Positions 34,935-43,565 of a DNA stretch of 64,000 bases are shown here, in pieces. The position numbers were made by a program, and so were the translations under genes. How positions within the stretch are numbered: the first letter of the stretch is position 1; every line of letters starts with the position of its first letter. The stretch covers positions 248,001-312,000 of the forward strand of contig NZ_HG964407.1 in assembly GCF_000612805.1 (NCBI RefSeq), read 5' to 3'. The notes under the pieces are model-generated. The model did no database searches, was not told the origin of the DNA, and was given only the letters and a program-made list of their open reading frames with translations. The DNA comes from Bacillus ndiopicus (GTDB taxonomy: Bacteria; Bacillota; Bacilli; Bacillales_A; Planococcaceae).

Positions 34935-37900
34935 ATGAAAAAACAATTATTTACGTTTCTTCAATCAATGGAGCAGCACGCTAAAAAAGAAGGCTATGAG
35001 TATTCTTATGATCAACTAGAAAAATTTAAAAACCTTATTAAATCAAATAGTATTACAACAGTTGAGCAATTATTTGATAACGGTTTATTTGATGCATTAA
35101 GCAAGCTTTATGATCCAGAGTTCGCTAATGAAATTAAACTTTATTGCTTCGAACAAATGAAACACTCTTTTCAACAGGGCTTATACCGCCGTTCTATACA
35201 TAGCTCGTCAGTTGAGCAGCACGCTACCAATTTGTTAGCAATTATTACAGGCGGTGAATTAAATAAACAAGTCAATGTAATTGATGTAATACGTAACAAC
35301 CAAGCTCGCTATTACCGTGGATTCAGCAATTTTTATGTTGATAAAAAGGGGCAAGCAATCGCTGCTGCAGGTTTTGCCGAAGCGAAATTCGCACATTTAT
35401 TACAACATAATGATGCCGAAGCCATGAATTATGTACATGAAGCGATTTTTGCAGAAAATAATGTTGCTGTTTTAACCCACAATTTAATTAAAATGATTAT
35501 TAGTAGCAGCAATATGAAAGCAATCGAATGGCTAGGACAGCTACTTATCGCTGCGCAGCGTCAGGAAGGGATGCGTCAGGCAATTTTAGAAAATGCAGAT
35601 TGCGGCACACCTGAAACATTAATTTATTTTATGAAACTAATAAAAGAGCACGACTTAATGCGCTTTTCCTCTGTGCAGCGTGCATTTGAGACATGGACTG
35701 GTTTACTTTACTATGTGGACGATAAAAAGGTCGTACAAAAGCTGCTCGATATTTCTTATGATGTTCTTGCAAACGGTGCAGATTTCGAGCCACTTTTAGA
35801 GTCAGAGGATACGATTGCGAACTATGCTGCGCTCTGGGCAATTGCAACAAAGGACATGCAAAATATTGAGCCTGCTATTAAACGCTTACTGCGAGGAAAG
35901 AAACACCAAATCCTATCAGCACTTTATTTTGCCTCAATGGCTCATCTTGATAGCTATTTACGCCCTGTTATTTTTGACGTTATTTTCGAGCAGGATGATT
36001 TAGATATTTTAACATTGGCGATGCAGAATATTTTCCCTATCTCTATGCAGACGAAATACCATTTTTATGATCATATAGACCGTCATGAGTATTTAAAAGA
36101 TTATCCACAATCGCTTCTGACTCGCATTGAGGAAATTGCTCAGCTTATGACGAAGCAGGAGCATACACTTCAAGGAAAGCCATTCCCTTGGTTAAACTAC
36201 ACATTAACGAAGGAATACATTATTAACGGCGCGATGATATTAGCATTCCTTTGGAAGGACCGCGATTATTTAACGAAAATTTATGAAATACGCAAGGAAT
36301 TAGTGCACAACCAACGTGAAAATCTGCTAGGGTTAATTGTTGAAAAGCTGAATATGCCTCAGGCGAGTGAATTTTTAGTTGAAAGCCTTCAAGAACGTGG
36401 CACTCGCGACTTGGCATTACAATTGATTAAAAAGAAAGAAGAGCCGTTAACAGATGTGGAAATCGAAACGCTAGAGCAGCTGTTTTACTTAAAGTCAGGC
36501 GCTACGAAACAGGCGATTTTACATGCATTGGTAGCTCAACCCCCAACAAAAACACTGGAAAGTGCAGAGCGCTTAATAAAAAGTACTAAGCAAGATTTAC
36601 GTTTAGGTGGCTTAGATTTATTAGTTGAGCTGAAAAAGGCGAAAGCGGTAGACAGCAAGCAAGTTTCAGCAATAGTAGGCAATATTGCAAAGCCTACTGC
36701 CAAAGAGCTAGAGGTAATCGAAGCCCTAATTGAAGATACGAGCCAAAAAACATTTGTAGGCGGCTTTGGTCTATTTAATCCAAGCTATGCAAAGGATAAT
36801 GTTCCACCAGTAAAAATATTGATTGAAAATGCTACACAAACATTAACATCATTCGATTTAAAAAAGCTACAGGGTAAGCTACAGCTCCTTTCTAGCTTAA
36901 TCGACGAAAATGCTACGTATGAATATAAGGTAAAATCTTGGAATGGCGAGGCGCATACTACCCTACTTGGTGACTATTTACGTCCAGTTTACGGAGCAGA
37001 GGATGAGCATATTAAAAACTATCCTTTAGCCGAAAAATGGCTTACTTGGAAGGACGATGTGCAGTTAACAGAAATGGAGTGCTTAGTCACTACGCTTTTC
37101 GTGAAGCAAAGCTACTATGGCAAAGAGCCTTGGGATAAAGGGCTGATTGATAAGGCAAGAGAAACTCTAGCGAAATGGTTTAATTTCGACAATATAAATG
37201 AACTAAATTATTGGTTAAACACATTGCCTCATGGAGATAAAGTCCATCTAATTGTTGAATTACTTTACAATACAGAATATGACCATACAGAGTCATTCAA
37301 TTATGCATATAATGCGATTGCAGAAATTTTCCAAAATCTATCAAGTACAACAACGTGGTTTGAACGCATTAATTCATTATCAGAATGGTCTACTTACACG
37401 TATGAATCACATCCACTTTTCCAAACGCTGTTATATAAATGTGCACGTCATGCCAAGACAGACGAGCAATTTACACAATTATTTGCTCTGTATGTTGCAA
37501 TAACACAGCTACATGAAAAGCATAACCGTGAAAAAGGAGACGGGCCAATATACTTACCTATTTCTTATTCAAGCGATTCTACAACAGCACGTGCACATGC
37601 TTTGGGACTGGTGCCGATAGATGCTTGTTATGTAGAAGTATTTGATCCATTAAACACGTCGTATCATATTTCTGATTTATTCGATACGAAACTGCGTGAA
37701 AAGCTGGTAGAAAGCTACCCGTTTTTAACTGAAGTATATGAAAAATCCTTTAATCGCATTATAGATATTGAATTAAGCCGTGGTGATTTACGTACAGAAG
37801 TAAGCCATATAGCAAATCGCTTAAATCCAATTGTTGGCGTAGCATATTTTGCACGTATTATGCATGCTTTAAAAGGATTAACACTAGTTCGAGGCTATTC

Positions 37901-39800
37901 ATGGGCAGGTGACTATACGAAGCGCGAAGTATTTTCAAGTATGCTACAGCATTGTAGGCCAGCTTCTAGCGATACGGTAGATGATTTAGCAGCAGCATTA
38001 CAGCCGTATAATTTCACAGAAGAAGAGCTATTAAATGCGATGATGTATACACCTTCTTACATTTCACTAATTAGTGAATACTTAGGCTGGTCGGGGCTTG
38101 AAAGCGCTGCCTGGTATTTCCGTGCACATACGACCGATACGTTAAGCGATGAAAGCATGAGTCAAATTCAGCTTTATACAAGCATTACAGCGAACGAGTT
38201 TCGTGACGGTGCCTTCGCAAAGGAATGGCTAATCGAGTGCTATAACGAGCTTGGGAAAGAGCGCTTCAATAAGCTATATGACAGTGCTAAATATGCCTCA
38301 GAGGGCGCAACACACCGCCGTGCCCAAATGTTCGCAGATGCTGCATTAGGACATTTAAAGCTTAAGTCTTTAATGGACGAAGTTGCTGACAAGCGCAATA
38401 AGGATAAGTTGCGCTGTATCGGTCTGGTGCCATTAAGCAAAAAAACTACATTAAAAGATGCATATAAACGCTATCAATTTATTCAAGCGTTTTTAAAGGA
38501 AAGCAAACAATTTGGTGCACAGCGTAGAGAAAGCGAAGGCTTAGCCTGTCGCATTGCCATCGAAAATTTAGCGCGCAACTTAGGTGATGATGTTACACGC
38601 TTTGCATGGCGCATGGAAATTTTCGAGCTCGATACAATCAAAAAATATTTTGAACTAATTGAAGTGGACGATATTTCGCTACATTTACAAGCAGATGAAA
38701 AAGGCATTGTAGACTTTGTTGTTGAGAAGGCTGGCAAGCAATTAAAATCTGTACCAGCTCGCTTGAAAAAAAATACAGTCGTTCAAGAAATGACAGATGT
38801 TCGCAAGCAATTACGCGAACAGCAAAGTAGGTCTCGTAAAGCATTTGAAGAAGCAATGGAAAAAGGAACAGCCTTCACTTTTGGTGAATTGAAAAGCTTA
38901 CTTGAGCACCCTGTTTTAGCACCAATGCTGGAAAAGCTTTATATTGTAAGTGGCTCAACAATTGGCTTAATTAAAAATTTAGAGCTAGCAGACGATGCTG
39001 AGGCTCGCATTGCACATCCATATGATTTATTTGCATCGAAAAGATGGGCTGACATTCAGCATGAGGTGTTCACGAACAAAATTATCCAACCATTTAAACA
39101 AGTGTTCCGTGAGCTGTATGTTGTCAATGCTGACGAGCAAGATAAAAACGTATCATCACGCTATGCAGGGCATCAAATTCAGCCACAAAAAACATTGGCG
39201 TTATTAAAAACACGAGGCTGGATAGCTAGCTACGATGAAGGCTTACGTAAAATATATTACGAGCAAGATATTGTCGTAACGATTTATGCGATGGCAGACT
39301 GGTTCTCACCCGCCGATATTGAAGCACCAACGATTGAGTATGTAGCATTTTACAACCGCCGAACAGGTAAGTCGATTTCACTACAGGATGTGCCTCCTTT
39401 AATTTTCTCTGAGGCAATGCGTGACGTTGATTTAGTTGTGAGTGTGGCACATGTTGGTGGCGTAGATCCAGAGGCAAGTTTCTCAACAATCGAAACACGT
39501 GCAGCAATTGTTCGTGAATTAACACAAATGCTGAAGTTAACAAAAGTTTCTGTTGAAAAGCAGCATGTAATTATCGAAGGCTCGCTTGCACGCTACAGCT
39601 TGCATTTAGGAAGCGGTACTGTGCATAAAATTGGTGGTGCAATGATGCCAATTTTAGCAGTTCAATCACAGCATCGAGGTCGTATTTTCCTACCGTTTGC
39701 TGATGAGGACCCTCGCACAGCAGAAATTATGTCTAAAATCGTAATGCTAAGCGAGGATAATAAAATTAAAGACCCAACAATCTTACAATGGATTAAATAG
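34935..39800 (+). CDS. giant DUF5724/DUF4132 (MolR/YehI-like) protein, 1621 residues
   Basis: A very long soluble protein. Residues 1-1200 are helical and repetitive (HEAT/ARM-like stretches such as LRLGGLDLLVELKKAKAV), fitting a DUF5724-type scaffold. Residues about 1270-1621 match the DUF4132/MolR C-terminal region: HPYDLFASKRWADIQHEVF, PFKQVFRELYVV, SRYAGHQIQPQKT, then VAFYNRRTGKSISLQDVPPL and the end ARYSLHLGSGTVHKIGG. In enterobacteria the relatives (YehH/YehI) sit with MoxR AAA ATPase and VWA genes; none is present here. No catalytic motif was found. AAGGAG is well placed before the ATG, and a strong terminator follows. Confidence 0.75.
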   Translation: MKKQLFTFLQSMEQHAKKEGYEYSYDQLEKFKNLIKSNSITTVEQLFDNGLFDALSKLYDPEFANEIKLYCFEQMKHSFQQGLYRRSIHSSSVEQHATNLLAIITGGELNKQVNVIDVIRNNQARYYRGFSNFYVDKKGQAIAAAGFAEAKFAHLLQHNDAEAMNYVHEAIFAENNVAVLTHNLIKMIISSSNMKAIEWLGQLLIAAQRQEGMRQAILENADCGTPETLIYFMKLIKEHDLMRFSSVQRAFETWTGLLYYVDDKKVVQKLLDISYDVLANGADFEPLLESEDTIANYAALWAIATKDMQNIEPAIKRLLRGKKHQILSALYFASMAHLDSYLRPVIFDVIFEQDDLDILTLAMQNIFPISMQTKYHFYDHIDRHEYLKDYPQSLLTRIEEIAQLMTKQEHTLQGKPFPWLNYTLTKEYIINGAMILAFLWKDRDYLTKIYEIRKELVHNQRENLLGLIVEKLNMPQASEFLVESLQERGTRDLALQLIKKKEEPLTDVEIETLEQLFYLKSGATKQAILHALVAQPPTKTLESAERLIKSTKQDLRLGGLDLLVELKKAKAVDSKQVSAIVGNIAKPTAKELEVIEALIEDTSQKTFVGGFGLFNPSYAKDNVPPVKILIENATQTLTSFDLKKLQGKLQLLSSLIDENATYEYKVKSWNGEAHTTLLGDYLRPVYGAEDEHIKNYPLAEKWLTWKDDVQLTEMECLVTTLFVKQSYYGKEPWDKGLIDKARETLAKWFNFDNINELNYWLNTLPHGDKVHLIVELLYNTEYDHTESFNYAYNAIAEIFQNLSSTTTWFERINSLSEWSTYTYESHPLFQTLLYKCARHAKTDEQFTQLFALYVAITQLHEKHNREKGDGPIYLPISYSSDSTTARAHALGLVPIDACYVEVFDPLNTSYHISDLFDTKLREKLVESYPFLTEVYEKSFNRIIDIELSRGDLRTEVSHIANRLNPIVGVAYFARIMHALKGLTLVRGYSWAGDYTKREVFSSMLQHCRPASSDTVDDLAAALQPYNFTEEELLNAMMYTPSYISLISEYLGWSGLESAAWYFRAHTTDTLSDESMSQIQLYTSITANEFRDGAFAKEWLIECYNELGKERFNKLYDSAKYASEGATHRRAQMFADAALGHLKLKSLMDEVADKRNKDKLRCIGLVPLSKKTTLKDAYKRYQFIQAFLKESKQFGAQRRESEGLACRIAIENLARNLGDDVTRFAWRMEIFELDTIKKYFELIEVDDISLHLQADEKGIVDFVVEKAGKQLKSVPARLKKNTVVQEMTDVRKQLREQQSRSRKAFEEAMEKGTAFTFGELKSLLEHPVLAPMLEKLYIVSGSTIGLIKNLELADDAEARIAHPYDLFASKRWADIQHEVFTNKIIQPFKQVFRELYVVNADEQDKNVSSRYAGHQIQPQKTLALLKTRGWIASYDEGLRKIYYEQDIVVTIYAMADWFSPADIEAPTIEYVAFYNRRTGKSISLQDVPPLIFSEAMRDVDLVVSVAHVGGVDPEASFSTIETRAAIVRELTQMLKLTKVSVEKQHVIIEGSLARYSLHLGSGTVHKIGGAMMPILAVQSQHRGRIFLPFADEDPRTAEIMSKIVMLSEDNKIKDPTILQWIK

Positions 39801-39806
39801 GAGGAA

Positions 39807-39846
39807 GAGACGAGGCATATAATTGCTTCGTCTCGTTTTCTTTTTA
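39807..39846 (+). terminator. terminator of the giant gene
   Basis: The stem GAGACGAGGCA / TGCTTCGTCTC (one G-T pair) with a six-base loop is followed by GTTTTCTTTTT. Confidence 0.9.
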
Positions 39847-39921
39847 TTCTACGTTTTTTGGAATTTATTCTACGTTTTTCGAATGTTATTCTACGTTTTC
39901 TGCAATTTATTCTACGTTATT
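39844..39921. repeat. 21-bp tandem repeat array, four units
   Basis: The core TTATTCTACGTT begins at 39844, 39865, 39886 and 39907, again an exact 21-bp period with variable spacers. The core is the same as at 20.1-20.2 kb. The array starts inside the T tract of the preceding terminator. Confidence 0.85.
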
Positions 39922-40089
39922 TCCCAATATCAATTTCGACAAGGCTAACAATGAAACAAAGTCTTCCTCTAAAACGGAAATCCCCCTCTTTTCAACAACA
40001 ATTATTTAATCTCTATTCAAAAGTTGTTGTTTCTTTTCGCTATAGTTCTATATAACTTGTAACAATAAAATTTCAAGGAGGTAGTAAAA

Positions 40090-40467
40090 ATGGGAAATAA
40101 GGATGTAACAGAGGGAGTTTCAACAAATGCATACTATGAGGTAGTAGGTAGTGCCTACGTAAGCTATAATAATGAATTGGCTGGTTATATGCAGTCAGCC
40201 CGTATAAATTTATTGGAAGGCTACTCGAAGGTTTTAGCAAGTAACACTGGATCAAATACTCTTGTAGTAAGGCTTATGAAAATGGAAAGCTCTGGTGTTA
40301 TACCTAGCCAGCATATTGTTAAAGAATGGAATGTGTCCGTTGGTAAATCGTTAGATACAGGAATATTTTCGCTTGAGCCAAACACCTATTTTCTGAGATT
40401 ATCTAGAACAAGCGCTTCCTATCCAACTAGCGGTACAGGTAGGTTACAGAGTATTAGACCTCTTTAA
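40090..40467 (+). CDS. small uncharacterised beta-rich protein
   Basis: A 125-residue protein without signal peptide, starting MGNKDVTEGVST behind a strong AAGGAGG. Alternating hydrophobic residues and many Ser, Thr and Tyr (SNTLVVRLMKMESSG, then NTYFLRLSRTSASYP) suggest a beta-sandwich. Its composition recalls the small secreted protein at 44354, but no alignment can be claimed. It may be an outlying member of the neighbouring sigma/PLA2-like locus. A terminator follows. Confidence 0.65.
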   Translation: MGNKDVTEGVSTNAYYEVVGSAYVSYNNELAGYMQSARINLLEGYSKVLASNTGSNTLVVRLMKMESSGVIPSQHIVKEWNVSVGKSLDTGIFSLEPNTYFLRLSRTSASYPTSGTGRLQSIRPL

Positions 40468-40517
40468 ATATCCCAAAAAAGAATCAAAGTTAACCTCATT
40501 AAATAAAATTCACCTTC

Positions 40518-40560
40518 ATCAAAAGACCTCATGCAATATGAAGGTCTTTTGATTTTATTC
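40518..40560 (+). terminator. terminator after the small beta-rich gene
   Basis: The stem ATCAAAAGACCT / AGGTCTTTTGAT is followed by TTTATTCC. An overlapping ACCTTCAT / ATGAAGGT pairing is also possible. Confidence 0.75.
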
Positions 40561-40980
40561 CCCCTACAATAACAACGTTTCGACGCATTTAAAATTTTAA
40601 TCCATCTATAGAGATAAGTTGTAGATTTAACGCATCACTTTGCGAGCTGCGCTTAATTTTATTTTTACTAATACTACAGCATATGAAAGCGATTGGATAA
40701 AGTAGAAATCGGCTCTTTTTTCATATGTACTGTTTTCCTTAATGGGAATTTTCCCCTTTACAAAATATCGTTATTCCCCTGCTTTTAGTGCATGCATACA
40801 TATCCTCTCTCCACTCTGTTATTGCCCAAAATGCGAGGTTTTTTTAATAGTCATATTCCTACTTAACAAAAAATTAATAAATTAGATAGAATATTATTTT
40901 TGGGAATTTTCTGAAAAGGTTGTATTTTTATCTAATGTTACTTCTTTTTTAATAAATAAAATAGTTAGGATGTGATTTTT
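40561..40980. other. AT-rich intergenic region before the subtilase
   Basis: About 420 bp with no gene found. A loose inverted repeat, CATATGAAA with TTTTTTCATATG, lies at about 40681-40727. The subtilase promoter must be in the last 100 bp, but no -35/-10 pair is convincing. Confidence 0.4.
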
Positions 40981-42099
40981 ATGGTTTTTTTCACAGAGAA
41001 AACATCTTTATACACTATCAATCAGTCTAAAGAAAAAGTCACAGAGAATATTTTAAAAACCGGCGCTGCAAAATTATGGTGTCAGGGGTTTACTGGTAAA
41101 AATGTTGTTATCGCAGTATTGGATACTGGATGCGAAACTGCTCATCCAGATTTAAGAAATCGAATTATTGGCGGTTGTAATTTCACTAACGAACATGGGG
41201 GAAATATAAATATTTATGAGGATTTAAATGGTCATGGTACACATGTAGCTGGAATTATAGCTGCATCTAACAATAATGGCGGGCTAATTGGCATGGCTCC
41301 TGATGCTAAACTTCTTATTTTAAAAGTATTAAATAAAGAAGGCATCGGGTCACTAGACTCTTTCATTAAAGCAATAAATTATGCTATTGATTGGCGTGGT
41401 CCGAATAATGAAAGAGTAAATATTATTAATTTATCTTTAGGAACAAAAAATAGTAATAATGAAGTTTATGAATCAATTAAAAGGGCTATAGCATTCAATA
41501 TATCTGTAGTTGTCTCTTCAGGTAATGATGGGGATGGAGATATAAATACCGATGAATATAGTTATCCTGCTTACTATGAGGAGGTTATTGCTGTTGGAGC
41601 TATAAATAATGCAAATAAAATTGCTAAATTCAGCAACTCCAATGACAATATAGATCTTTATGCCCCAGGGGTAGATATTGAATCCACTCATTTAGAAAAG
41701 GAGTTTATTTCATTAAGCGGAACCTCAATGGCTGCACCCCATGTCACTGGAGCATTGGCATTACTAATTAATAGATATGAATTGATAACAGGTACTAAAC
41801 CAACTGAAATGGAATTGTACAACTTTTTGATTAAACATACTGAACAAGTTAAAGTCACAGACACTAATACCATTTTATTATTAAATCTTGCAAATTATGA
41901 TGATACCGAAATTAATTTAATCAATAAAGAATTATTGATTAAATGCTTTGGTGAAGTCAGAAAAACACAAGCATTTTTTACACAGTGTCTAAACGATTAT
42001 TGTTCTCCAGAAGATAAGGAATTTTTAATATCGCTAATCCAAGAGTCAAAGAGTACAACAAACAAGCTCAAAAAATTATGTTATGGTATTAAACCATAA
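40981..42099 (+). CDS. subtilisin-like (S8) serine protease without signal peptide
   Basis: A 372-residue protease with the full triad: D48 in VIAVLDTG, H85 in NGHGTHVAG, oxyanion N182 in SSGNDGD, and S249 in SGTSMAAPHV. There is no signal or pro-sequence, so it resembles intracellular subtilisins. The last 90 residues are an extra tail with Cys pairs (KCFGEV, FTQCLNDYCSPED) not found in the core fold. ATG at 40981 is preferred over a GTG three codons upstream. It begins the AT-rich locus that continues with the split sigma genes, and could process an exported product there. Confidence 0.88.
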   Translation: MVFFTEKTSLYTINQSKEKVTENILKTGAAKLWCQGFTGKNVVIAVLDTGCETAHPDLRNRIIGGCNFTNEHGGNINIYEDLNGHGTHVAGIIAASNNNGGLIGMAPDAKLLILKVLNKEGIGSLDSFIKAINYAIDWRGPNNERVNIINLSLGTKNSNNEVYESIKRAIAFNISVVVSSGNDGDGDINTDEYSYPAYYEEVIAVGAINNANKIAKFSNSNDNIDLYAPGVDIESTHLEKEFISLSGTSMAAPHVTGALALLINRYELITGTKPTEMELYNFLIKHTEQVKVTDTNTILLLNLANYDDTEINLINKELLIKCFGEVRKTQAFFTQCLNDYCSPEDKEFLISLIQESKSTTNKLKKLCYGIKP

Positions 42100-42133
42100 C
42101 GACAAATAGAGCTTTCTTTTTTAAACTATTATA

Positions 42134-42162
42134 TTCCATGTATTTCAATAATTTGATATAAT
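42134..42162 (+). promoter_or_regulatory. putative promoter of the split sigma operon
   Basis: A consensus TATAAT at 42157-42162 lies 17 bp after a weak -35 (TTCCAT), about 30 bp before the SigO-like gene. It looks sigma-A-like with a poor -35, which leaves room for an activator or for autoregulation by the split sigma. Confidence 0.45.
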
Positions 42163-42193
42163 ATCAATACAAACATACGTTTCTAATCGGAGG

Positions 42194-42844
42194 GTGATTA
42201 CTATTTGTACGAATGTTAATAGTAAGAAGACAAGCTGTATTAAGCCCGATTTACTGAAATGTTTTGAGATGGAGAACGAATCTTTCCTAAAAAATAAATT
42301 AATAACCTCTTTTTTAAAAAATTCTACTAATAAAAATGCCTATGAACTTGCCATTAACAACCCGACACTGGAAAATCAACAGCAGCTAGATAAACTTTTC
42401 AAGGCTTTCTACTTCGATATAAGATTTATTTCGCATATATCTTCAACTATTCATTTTAATGCCATTAATTATGATAAGCGAACAAGGACGCAAAATTCTA
42501 GATATAATCTGACTTTGGATTCTAGTATTGATAAAAATGATAATGATAATTCCTTTATCAATTTATTGATTGATGAAGAATCAAAAATATCATTAGACAA
42601 ATTATTGTCTCACGAAAGCATTTTGAAGCAAGTATCTTGTCCAATTTTATATGCTTCTTTGAAAAAATTAACAAAAAAACAACTTAAGATTATAGAGTTA
42701 GCTTATGTAAATGGTCTAAGCGACACAGAAATCGGAAAATTGTTAAATATATCTCAACAGTCGATATCAAAAACTCATAAAAAAGCGTTAAAAGAGTTGG
42801 CAAGCTTTTTTATAGAGAATAAAGGAGGTAAAAGCGTTGATTGA
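42194..42844 (+). CDS. SigO-like sigma subunit (region 4 protein)
   Basis: A roughly 215-residue protein. The C-terminal 65 residues are a clear sigma-70 region 4: LKKLTKKQLKIIELAYVNGL, then SDTEIGKLLNISQQSISKTH as the -35 reading helix-turn-helix. The first 140 residues show no region 2. This is the layout of Bacillus SigO (YvrI), which needs a separate region-2 partner. That partner is found at 43000, and a YvrJ-like gene lies between. The start is uncertain: GTG at 42194 abuts GGAGG, while an ATT at 42203 would have normal spacing. Confidence 0.78.
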   Translation: MITICTNVNSKKTSCIKPDLLKCFEMENESFLKNKLITSFLKNSTNKNAYELAINNPTLENQQQLDKLFKAFYFDIRFISHISSTIHFNAINYDKRTRTQNSRYNLTLDSSIDKNDNDNSFINLLIDEESKISLDKLLSHESILKQVSCPILYASLKKLTKKQLKIIELAYVNGLSDTEIGKLLNISQQSISKTHKKALKELASFFIENKGGKSVD

Positions 42845-42995
42845 GACATCTGACTTAATTATGGCTATTGGTAATTTTGGATTTCCAATAGCCATCACTG
42901 TATATTTATTTTATCGATTTGAAAGGAAAATAGAGAACCTTGAAAAAGTTATCATGGAATTAACTCAAGTTATAAAAAGTTATGGAAGGGGATAA
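42837..42995 (+). CDS. YvrJ family small membrane protein
   Basis: A 52-residue peptide read from TTG at 42837. One membrane helix at about residues 8-26 contains the family hallmark IGNFGFPIAITVYLF. It is followed by RFERKIENLEKVIMEL, an amphipathic helix. GGAGG lies inside the end of the SigO-like gene, which it overlaps by 8 bp. YvrJ sits beside sigO-rsoA in Bacillus subtilis, so the context matches the known arrangement. Its role is unknown. Confidence 0.8.
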   Translation: MIETSDLIMAIGNFGFPIAITVYLFYRFERKIENLEKVIMELTQVIKSYGRG

Positions 42996-42999
42996 TATC

Positions 43000-43233
43000 A
43001 TGAGCAAAATGTATTATTTAGTGGAAAGAGCACGATATGATGAAGAGGCTCTCTTAGAATTAATTAAGCTTTTTGAGCCTAAAATCTATAAATCTCTTTA
43101 TTTCACAACACCTTCACACAGAGAGGATTTATTACAAGAATTAAATTATAAGCTCATTAACTGTATCTGGAAATATGACCTAAATAGTGTCCCTGGTTTT
43201 TGGGAGTTTAAAGATCATGTAATGTCCCGTTAA
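43000..43233 (+). CDS. RsoA-like co-sigma subunit (region 2 protein)
   Basis: A 77-residue protein beginning MSKMYYLVERARYDEE. LIKLFEPKIYKSLYFT, then HREDLLQELNYKLINCIWKY, has the look of sigma region 2 (core binding and -10 contact), as in Bacillus RsoA (YvrHa), which is of similar size. With the SigO-like protein it would complete one functional sigma factor from two chains. GGAAGGGG precedes ATG at 43000, only 4 bp after the YvrJ-like stop. A strong terminator follows, so this closes the three-gene operon. Confidence 0.75.
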   Translation: MSKMYYLVERARYDEEALLELIKLFEPKIYKSLYFTTPSHREDLLQELNYKLINCIWKYDLNSVPGFWEFKDHVMSR

Positions 43234-43248
43234 AAATAAAAGTGTTTT

Positions 43249-43295
43249 AAACGGCATATGCCCTAAATTTAAAGGGCATATGCCGTTTGATTTTT
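43249..43295 (+). terminator. strong terminator of the split sigma operon
   Basis: The 16-bp perfect stem AAACGGCATATGCCCT / AGGGCATATGCCGTTT has an eight-base loop and is followed by GATTTTT. Each arm contains the self-complementary GGCATATGCC. Confidence 0.9.
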
Positions 43296-43565
43296 CTTGC
43301 CCAAGTTTATATCAAGATAATCGTTTTCATTAAATTGCTAAAAGTCTTTCTAAAATCGTTTATTGGATATCAAGAATATGGGTTTGGGTTGGGCTTATTT
43401 TGTTGCAAAGACCGTTCAGCCCTCTTCTACTTCAATAGCTGCACAAACACTGGCTTTATCTTGAACTGCCAATATCTTTATAGACTTTTTAAATATTATT
43501 TATTTAAAAAGTTGTTATTAGGTTTAAACAAGCTTCTTTATAAAAAAACGAAAGGAGGAAAAATG
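43296..43565. other. upstream region of the PLA2-like gene
   Basis: About 270 bp without a supported gene, although one frame is open through it into the PLA2-like gene without a ribosome site. It is the most likely place for a promoter read by the split sigma factor. A degenerate TTTATCTTGAACTGC at about 43456 recalls the 16-bp end repeat. Confidence 0.4.

Noticed and set aside
39858-40055. Plus-strand open frame of 65 codons over the 21-bp array
   Set aside because: It arises from the repeat units (FILRFSN-type reading) and has no ribosome site; the array explains it.
43287-43565. N-terminal extension of the PLA2-like protein by 92 residues
   Set aside because: The frame is open, but AAAGGAGG sits just before ATG 43563/43566, and the extension overlaps the terminator stem of the sigma operon.
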